Shown here piece after piece: positions 14,176-18,154 of a stretch of DNA of 18,154 bases. The stretch lies in assembly GCA_002396885.1 (NCBI GenBank), contig DGXY01000043.1:3040-21193 (forward strand), given 5' to 3'. Position 1 is the first letter of the stretch, and every line of letters begins with the position of its first letter. Source of the stretch: Akkermansiaceae bacterium UBA5020. Its GTDB lineage: Bacteria > Verrucomicrobiota > Verrucomicrobiia > Verrucomicrobiales > DEV007. A program made the translations under genes and the position numbers. The notes beneath the pieces were generated by a model. It saw nothing but the letters and a program-made list of their open reading frames with translations, was not told where the DNA came from and did no database searches.

Positions 14176-14204
14176 TTGCCTTTCCCAAGGGCAATGACTA
14201 GATT
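14176..14204 (+). promoter_or_regulatory. Candidate promoter for the secreted protein at 14222
   Basis: A possible -35 TTGCCT (14176-14181) is separated by 17 bases from a possible -10 TAGATT (14199-14204), each matching four of six consensus positions. It begins directly after the stop of the metallohydrolase gene. The start point would be near 14211, giving a leader of about ten bases before ATG 14222 and no room for a standard Shine-Dalgarno. TTGCC...GGCAA within it also forms a weak inverted repeat (14176-14194). Confidence 0.45.
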
Positions 14205-14221
14205 ACCTCACCCCCGACGCC

Positions 14222-15013
14222 ATGAACCGCCTGCCCAGTTTTCTCTTCGCGTCACTTCTTCTCGTCGTCGCTTCTCCAGTGGTCCGATTGCGTTCCCAAG
14301 AGCCCGAAAAACCCGCCGCTCCCTCCCCGGCGGCGGAGGTAGCGACCCCCGAGACGCTCTCGGGACGATCGCTCGCCTTCAATGAACTCGCCCGGCTGCC
14401 CTACCAGCAGCTCCTCCGCATCGCCCAGAGCGATGCCCGCGCAAAGTCCGATGCGACCAGCTACAAGCTACGCATCCAGAGCCGGAACCCGAAGATCACG
14501 CCGAAGGACATCGAACTCTTTCTCGACGTAAAGGACAAGCCGCTCGTCCTCGTGATCGATAACGACGGGTTTGTCGAGGTGCCTCACAACAAGGAATTGG
14601 TCGATGCCAATCCCGACCTTGTTGCGAATCAGCCGCGGGGATCGCTCAATATCTTCGTCGACCTCGAAGTGCCCCGTGTTTCGCCTCCCGAGATCAAGGA
14701 TGGCAAGGTCGCCTATCAGGAACTCTTCCGCCCTCTCGTGGAAATTCAGGCGGAGATGAGGAAAGTGGATCCCACCTTCGGTCTCTCCGGCCAGCAGCAG
14801 TTCGTTCTTGAGATCGAGACGGGCGAAAAACCCATCAAGATCACGCGCGCCCTGGGATCACGCACCTTTCGTCCGAACGCACGGGGCAAGGTTTACATGA
14901 TCATGGAAGCCTACCTGTATGAGGAAAACCCTCAGGTCGAAGTGCCGGACGGCGCGAAGATGAACGTCCTTCCCGCCTCCCCCGAAGAGATCGACGAAAT
15001 CCGTTCGCGCTAA
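14222..15013 (+). CDS. Secreted protein of unknown function (possibly DUF2987-like)
   Basis: A 263-residue protein with a hydrophobic N-terminal export signal (about 5-20) and a Pro/Ala-rich linker up to about residue 43. A mixed alpha/beta domain follows (FNELARLPYQQLLRIAQ...). The stretch FVEVPHNKELVDANPDLVANQPRGSLNIFVDLEVP (about 118-152) faintly recalls DUF2987 proteins, where a polar loop reads valine-x-leucine-proline then L-x-x-x-NP; I hold that weakly. No catalytic motif is apparent. It likely acts in the periplasm or envelope. It ends five bases before the stop of the convergent der gene, with no terminator between them. ATG 14222 has no Shine-Dalgarno but a plausible promoter close upstream. 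Confidence 0.8.
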   Translation: MNRLPSFLFASLLLVVASPVVRLRSQEPEKPAAPSPAAEVATPETLSGRSLAFNELARLPYQQLLRIAQSDARAKSDATSYKLRIQSRNPKITPKDIELFLDVKDKPLVLVIDNDGFVEVPHNKELVDANPDLVANQPRGSLNIFVDLEVPRVSPPEIKDGKVAYQELFRPLVEIQAEMRKVDPTFGLSGQQQFVLEIETGEKPIKITRALGSRTFRPNARGKVYMIMEAYLYEENPQVEVPDGAKMNVLPASPEEIDEIRSR

Positions 15014-15018
15014 ACCCG

Positions 15019-16626
15019 TCACTTCCCGGGGCGACGTTTCCCGGCTGGGGCGCTGCTCCGTTTGGCGGTGGTGCGGGTAGAGGGACGCCCCTTGGTGGCG
15101 GGCCGCCTCGGCTTCACCGCAGATTTGGCGGCTGCCTTTTTGGTCGCTGCCTTCTTCGTCGCCGGCGCCGAAAGGGCCTTTCCGCGCGACGGTTTATTCT
15201 CGCCCGAAGCGACACTCTTCGCCTTCGCGACCTTGTTTCGTGCCTCCTTGGTTTCGGAAACGCGCGATTTCACCGCGAAGACAAAAGGCAGGCCCTCCAT
15301 GGGGTATTCGCTGCGGATCTGGTTTTCGAGGAAACGCTCGTAGGTGCGCGTCATCAGCTCGGCGTAGTTGACGAAGAGCAGATATTCCGGCACCGGCACG
15401 CGGCGGGGCTCGTCCTCGCGTCGCTGGGTCGCGTAGAGAAGCTTCAGCCTTTTGCCCATGCGGACCGGCGGGGGATTGCGTTCGATCGAGAGGTGCAGGA
15501 GCCGGTTGAGCGCCCCCGTGGGGATCGGTTCCGCGGCGGCCTTAAGCACTTTTCCAATCGCCTCGAAGATCTTTCCGAGGTGATCGCGATGCTTCGCCGA
15601 GATGGCGACCTTCGGCGCGTAGGGGAGGAAGAAGAGATCGTCCCCCAGTTCTTCGCGGAATTGTTCGATGCGGTCGCTGTATTTCGCGTCGGGATGGAAC
15701 AGGTCGAATTTGTTCAGAACGATGATGCAGGGTTTGTTCTCGTCGATCACGATCTTGGCGATACGGCGGTCCTGCGAGGTCACCCCGGAAGAAGCGTCGA
15801 TCACGAGGAGGCAGATGTCGGCGCGGCGGATCGATTTCTCCGATCGCATCACCGAGAAAACCTCCACCGAAGTATCTCGCTTCGTGCGTTTCCGGATCCC
15901 GGCAGTATCGATGAGGAGGAAGGGGTGGCCATCCCGCTCGTAGGGCACATCGACGGCGTCGCGGGTCGTGCCCGCCACGTCCGAGACGATGGCCCGCTGA
16001 TCGTTCAGAAGAGCGTTGATGAGCGAAGATTTTCCGACATTGGGACGGCCGACGATGGCGATCTTCACGGGATCGGGCTCGGCACCCTCTTCATCCTCCT
16101 CCGTCGCGGAGAAGCCGAGGCGATCGAGCTCGGTATGGATGGTGTGCTCGAGATCGCCGAAATTCCGTCCGTGCGCGGCAGAGATGTCGATCTGGGTCTC
16201 GAATCCCAGCGCGGAGAACTCGTGGGTGAGGGGATCGGTCTTTTCAGTGTCGACCTTGTTGACGAGCAGGAGCACCGCCGTGCCGCTGGCCCGGAGATGC
16301 AGGGCGATATCGCGATCGATCGGCTGGAGCCCCTCGCGGGCATCGACGGCAAAAAGGATCAGATCCGCCGCCGCGATGGCGATGTCCGCCTCGGCCCGGA
16401 CCTGGTCGGCGAAGCCGTCGTTGAGAACGGCTCCGATCCCGCCCGTGTCGCAGAGTTCGTAGGGGATGGCGGCCTTTTTTACCTCGACGGCGATGCGGTC
16501 GCGCGTCACCCCGGGCTCGTCGTGAACGATGGAGATGCGGCGTCCGGCAAGACGATTGAAAATGGCCGACTTGCCGACGTTGGGACGGCCGACGATGGCG
16601 AGGCGGGGGAGGAATTTACGGGACAT
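15019..16626 (-). CDS. der: Ribosome biogenesis GTPase Der (EngA) with a long basic C-terminal tail
   Basis: Essential GTPase for late 50S ribosomal subunit assembly, with two tandem G domains and a KH-like domain. Domain 1: P-loop GRPNVGKS 13-20, switch DEPGVTRD 36-43, DTGG 60-63, NKVD 123-126. Domain 2: GRPNVGKS 193-200, DTAG 240-243, NKFD 305-308. The KH-like domain spans about 365-455. Residues 456-535 add an 80-residue Lys/Ala/Arg/Ser/Thr/Pro tail (ATKKAATKKAAAKSAVKP) resembling histone H1 or AlgP tails; many Der proteins end near 440-490. Its ATG lies inside pgsA, overlapping by 11 bases, so both are translated from one message. Confidence 0.97.
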   Translation of the reverse strand: MSRKFLPRLAIVGRPNVGKSAIFNRLAGRRISIVHDEPGVTRDRIAVEVKKAAIPYELCDTGGIGAVLNDGFADQVRAEADIAIAAADLILFAVDAREGLQPIDRDIALHLRASGTAVLLLVNKVDTEKTDPLTHEFSALGFETQIDISAAHGRNFGDLEHTIHTELDRLGFSATEEDEEGAEPDPVKIAIVGRPNVGKSSLINALLNDQRAIVSDVAGTTRDAVDVPYERDGHPFLLIDTAGIRKRTKRDTSVEVFSVMRSEKSIRRADICLLVIDASSGVTSQDRRIAKIVIDENKPCIIVLNKFDLFHPDAKYSDRIEQFREELGDDLFFLPYAPKVAISAKHRDHLGKIFEAIGKVLKAAAEPIPTGALNRLLHLSIERNPPPVRMGKRLKLLYATQRREDEPRRVPVPEYLLFVNYAELMTRTYERFLENQIRSEYPMEGLPFVFAVKSRVSETKEARNKVAKAKSVASGENKPSRGKALSAPATKKAATKKAAAKSAVKPRRPATKGRPSTRTTAKRSSAPAGKRRPGK

Positions 16627-17224
16627 CAGAATCGGGGAGGGTGTGGCCGGACTCTCTCAGTTGGCGGATGCCATCACCAAGGTAAAGGTAACCGGTGACC
16701 ACCGTGAAGAGGGCGGCGAGGTAGATCAGGACCTCGAGAGGCCAGGGGCGCGAACCGACGCTCCAAAAATCGACGAGAACCCAGCAGACGCAACTCAAGG
16801 TTAGAAAGGTGCAGATTTTTCCGCTGATGCGGGCGCGGACCTTCGCCTTGCCGTGGGTGAGGTAGATGATCAGCATGCCCACCGAGATCACCACATCGCG
16901 CGCGATCACGAGCACGGCGAACCAGATCGGCAGTCCGGCATGCCAGTTCGTGATGCTCAGGGTGACGACGCCGGTGAGGAGGAGCAACTTGTCCGCGATG
17001 GGATCGAGGACACGGCCCAGCGGGGTGCTCTGGTTGAAGTTCCGGGCGATGTAGCCGTCGACCGCGTCGCTGATCGATGCGAGCGCGTAGGTGGCGAGGG
17101 CGAGAATGCGGAAAAGGCGGTTCTCCTCTCCGGAGGTGATGCTTTCGCTGTAGTAGGCGGCGAAGACAATGAAGACCGGGATCAGAAAGAAGCGGACCAC
17201 CGTGATCTTGTTGGCGAGCGTCAT
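16616..17224 (-). CDS. pgsA: CDP-diacylglycerol-glycerol-3-phosphate 3-phosphatidyltransferase
   Basis: Inner-membrane enzyme that makes phosphatidylglycerophosphate from CDP-diacylglycerol and glycerol-3-phosphate, the committed step to phosphatidylglycerol and cardiolipin. The 202 residues are typical. The CDP-alcohol phosphotransferase signature D-x2-DG-x2-AR-x8-G-x3-D-x3-D is complete: D53, D56-G57, A60-R61, G70, D74 and D78 (SDAVDGYIAR...GRVLDPIADK). Hydrophobic segments lie at about 8-27, 36-52, 80-115, 133-152 and 160-180. AGGGAG lies just before the ATG and could be a weak, closely spaced Shine-Dalgarno. It overlaps der by 11 bases and is the first gene of that pair. Confidence 0.94.
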   Translation of the reverse strand: MTLANKITVVRFFLIPVFIVFAAYYSESITSGEENRLFRILALATYALASISDAVDGYIARNFNQSTPLGRVLDPIADKLLLLTGVVTLSITNWHAGLPIWFAVLVIARDVVISVGMLIIYLTHGKAKVRARISGKICTFLTLSCVCWVLVDFWSVGSRPWPLEVLIYLAALFTVVTGYLYLGDGIRQLRESGHTLPDSDVP

Positions 17225-17287
17225 GACTCCCTATCCTACACGGCATTCGCCCGAGAGGTAGTCGAATGATGGGGAAGTGAACGCGAA

Positions 17288-17316
17288 TTCGACATTTTGT
17301 CGATCTGAACTAAGCT
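17288..17316 (+). promoter_or_regulatory. Inverted repeat and weak candidate promoter upstream of the small-gene pair
   Basis: TCGACA-TTT-TGTCGA (17289-17303) is a perfect inverted repeat with 6-bp arms and a 3-bp spacer, a plausible dimeric-repressor site. It overlaps a poor -35 (TTCGAC, 17288-17293), which is 17 bases before a weak -10 (TAAGCT, 17311-17316). The gene start at 17351 lies 34 bases further on. The repeat is also about 65 bases upstream of pgsA on the other strand and could act on either. The repeat is certain; the promoter is weak. Confidence 0.35.
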
Positions 17317-17350
17317 CTTCCGTGCCCCGGCAGCGACCGGCTGTATCTCG

Positions 17351-17704
17351 ATGGACGCCAGTTCCCCCCCAGTCAATGAAGCCCTTGCCGAGGCCTTGCG
17401 GGTCCGCCAGCCCCGCTTCTTTCGCGCCAGCCGCGGTTCCGCGAAGGGGCGCACCGGCCCGGAGGATACCAGTCGTTTTGCAGACAATCTCATGATCCTG
17501 CAGGAATGCGCCCTCCTCGTCGGGGAAAAGCTCGAGATGAGCTCGGTGGCTCACGCCGTCTACTATGAGGGCGAAGAAACGGGCGGCTTCAGCTTCGATC
17601 CCAGTTCCGATCCGCAGAATCCCGATGTCGTCGGAGCCATCGTAAACCGCCGCATGCCCATGCGCGAGTTCCTCCAATCCATGCGCGAGTTCATCAATTC
17701 ATGA
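17351..17704 (+). CDS. Small conserved-looking protein coupled to a Roadblock-like gene
   Basis: A 117-residue soluble protein that I do not recognise. The N-terminal 40 residues are polar and basic (RVRQPRFFRASRGSAKGR), probably disordered. A helical core follows (SRFADNLMILQECALLVGEKLEM...HAVYYEGEE). The end is MREFLQS-MREFINS, an exact 7-residue duplication, consistent with an amphipathic helix. Its stop overlaps the start of the next gene as ATGA, so the two products are made together and probably interact. By analogy with MglB/Roadblock modules, a role in a small-GTPase or polarity circuit is possible but rests on the neighbour alone. No signal peptide. Confidence 0.72.
   Translation: MDASSPPVNEALAEALRVRQPRFFRASRGSAKGRTGPEDTSRFADNLMILQECALLVGEKLEMSSVAHAVYYEGEETGGFSFDPSSDPQNPDVVGAIVNRRMPMREFLQSMREFINS
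17658..17692 (+). repeat. 14-bp direct repeat, 21-bp period, at the gene end
   Basis: CCATGCGCGAGTTC occurs at 17658-17671 and again at 17679-17692. The 21-bp period equals seven codons and encodes the MREF(L/I)(Q/N)S duplication at the end of the small protein. The near-perfect repeat looks like a recent in-frame tandem duplication. Confidence 0.8.
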
Positions 17705-18087
17705 CTCCGCAGACCTTCGCCAGCGAGCTCGCCGCGATCCGTCACGCGGGATCAGTCTACGGCCTGATTTTGACCCGGGGTCACGAGCTTCTCTTTCACG
17801 ACACGCCCTTCCCCGACGAACGCGTGAGCGAACTCGCCGCGTCCCTCGACGACATCGCCTATTACTTCAAGCAGGAAAAGCGGAGCCCGGACCAACTCGT
17901 GTTCGGCTACGATGGTGGACACCTTCTCATCCTGCTCTTTGACGACTTCCGCATGGTTGTCTTTCACCACCAGGCCGACGAGGTCGATTTTGTCGCCCGG
18001 GCTTCGCGTGCCTTCTTGAAAGACCACGCGATGGACCTGCTCACACGGGAGTGGGCTCGGACTCTGCCCTCCACCGGGGGCTTGTGA
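17701..18087 (+). CDS. Roadblock/LC7-like domain protein
   Basis: A 128-residue cytoplasmic protein. The layout fits a Roadblock/LC7 (longin-like) domain: an N-terminal helix (TFASELAAIRHAG), two strands (VYGLILTRGHELLFHD), a second long helix (ERVSELAASLDDIAYYFKQE), then three strands (DQLVFGYDGG, HLLILLFDDF, RMVVFHHQAD) and a closing helix (DFVARASRAFLKDH). Such proteins usually dimerise and regulate small Ras-like GTPases (for example MglB acting on MglA). No GTPase gene is in the window apart from Der. Its ATG overlaps the stop of the preceding small gene, indicating translational coupling. The assignment is by fold pattern, not a diagnostic motif. Confidence 0.72.
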   Translation: MTPQTFASELAAIRHAGSVYGLILTRGHELLFHDTPFPDERVSELAASLDDIAYYFKQEKRSPDQLVFGYDGGHLLILLFDDFRMVVFHHQADEVDFVARASRAFLKDHAMDLLTREWARTLPSTGGL

Positions 18088-18099
18088 GAGAGTTGGGAG

Positions 18100-18142
18100 G
18101 GAGACGCTGGAAAACAAAAAAAGGCCACCGTCTCCGGCAGCC
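18100..18142. terminator. Terminator-like hairpin cluster at the right edge
   Basis: Two overlapping foldings are possible. On the minus strand GGC-TG-CCG-GAGA-CGG-TG-GCC is followed directly by seven T (complement of 18116-18122) and more T-rich sequence, a typical intrinsic terminator for a gene arriving from the right. On the plus strand GGAGACG-C-TGG (18100-18110) can pair with CCA-C-CGTCTCC (18125-18135), ten pairs with one mismatch and an A-rich loop, followed by a pyrimidine-rich stretch with T runs. The latter would end the Roadblock-like pair, whose stop is 12 bases upstream. Confidence 0.65.
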
Positions 18143-18154
18143 TCTTTCTTCATC

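Noticed and set aside
15493..16698. Plus-strand open frame of 401 codons opposite der
   Set aside because: Der motifs on the minus strand are complete; this frame is a shadow.
1..18154. Mobile element, prophage, CRISPR array or tRNA
   Set aside because: No transposase, integrase, spaced direct repeats or tRNA T-loop signature was found on either strand by reading.

Overview
This window is a GC-rich, gene-dense stretch of bacterial chromosome with no phage, transposon, CRISPR or RNA gene that I could find. The gene families suggest a Gram-negative member of the Planctomycetes-Verrucomicrobia-Chlamydiae group, most likely Verrucomicrobiota. The main pointers are an Asn/Pro/Gly-rich secreted TPR protein paired with an NTF2-like protein (a pairing I associate with planctomycetes and verrucomicrobia), the GatCA amidotransferase, a Roadblock-type gene pair, and starts that mostly lack a Shine-Dalgarno sequence. 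The phylum assignment is an inference and was not tested by any search.

Left part (1-3762). A minus-strand sulfate/thiosulfate ABC importer operon runs sbp-cysT-cysW, with cysW cut by the left edge and the ATPase gene presumably beyond it. A strong intercistronic hairpin separates sbp from cysT. Divergent from sbp is amj, encoding an alternative lipid II flippase. The gap between sbp and amj carries a perfect 17-bp palindrome over a candidate promoter and a GC-rich leader that can fold.

Middle part (3793-13178). Seven minus-strand genes lie in a row. They are, in transcription order: a fused two-module Lrp/siroheme-decarboxylase-like protein, gatC, gatA, a secreted serine beta-lactamase-like hydrolase, a Tat-exported glycosidase-like TIM-barrel protein, a secreted NTF2-like protein and a large Asn-rich TPR protein. 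Stop-start overlaps (ATGA) link the hydrolase to the Tat protein and the NTF2-like gene to the TPR gene. The run ends at an intrinsic terminator at 3793-3828. It need not be one operon, because gaps of 90 and 236 bases fall inside it.

Right part (13188-18154). A plus-strand metallo-beta-lactamase-fold hydrolase and a secreted protein of unknown function face the minus-strand pair pgsA-der (phosphatidylglycerophosphate synthase and the ribosome-assembly GTPase Der, which here has a histone-H1-like basic tail). Divergent from pgsA is a translationally coupled pair of small genes; the second looks like a Roadblock/LC7 protein. A hairpin cluster at the right edge probably terminates transcription from one or both sides.

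The most notable items are the NTF2-like/Asn-rich TPR secreted module, the Roadblock-like pair with an exact heptad duplication, the fused siroheme-decarboxylase-like protein beside gatCA, and heptamer TTTTCAG repeats before two unrelated downstream operon genes.
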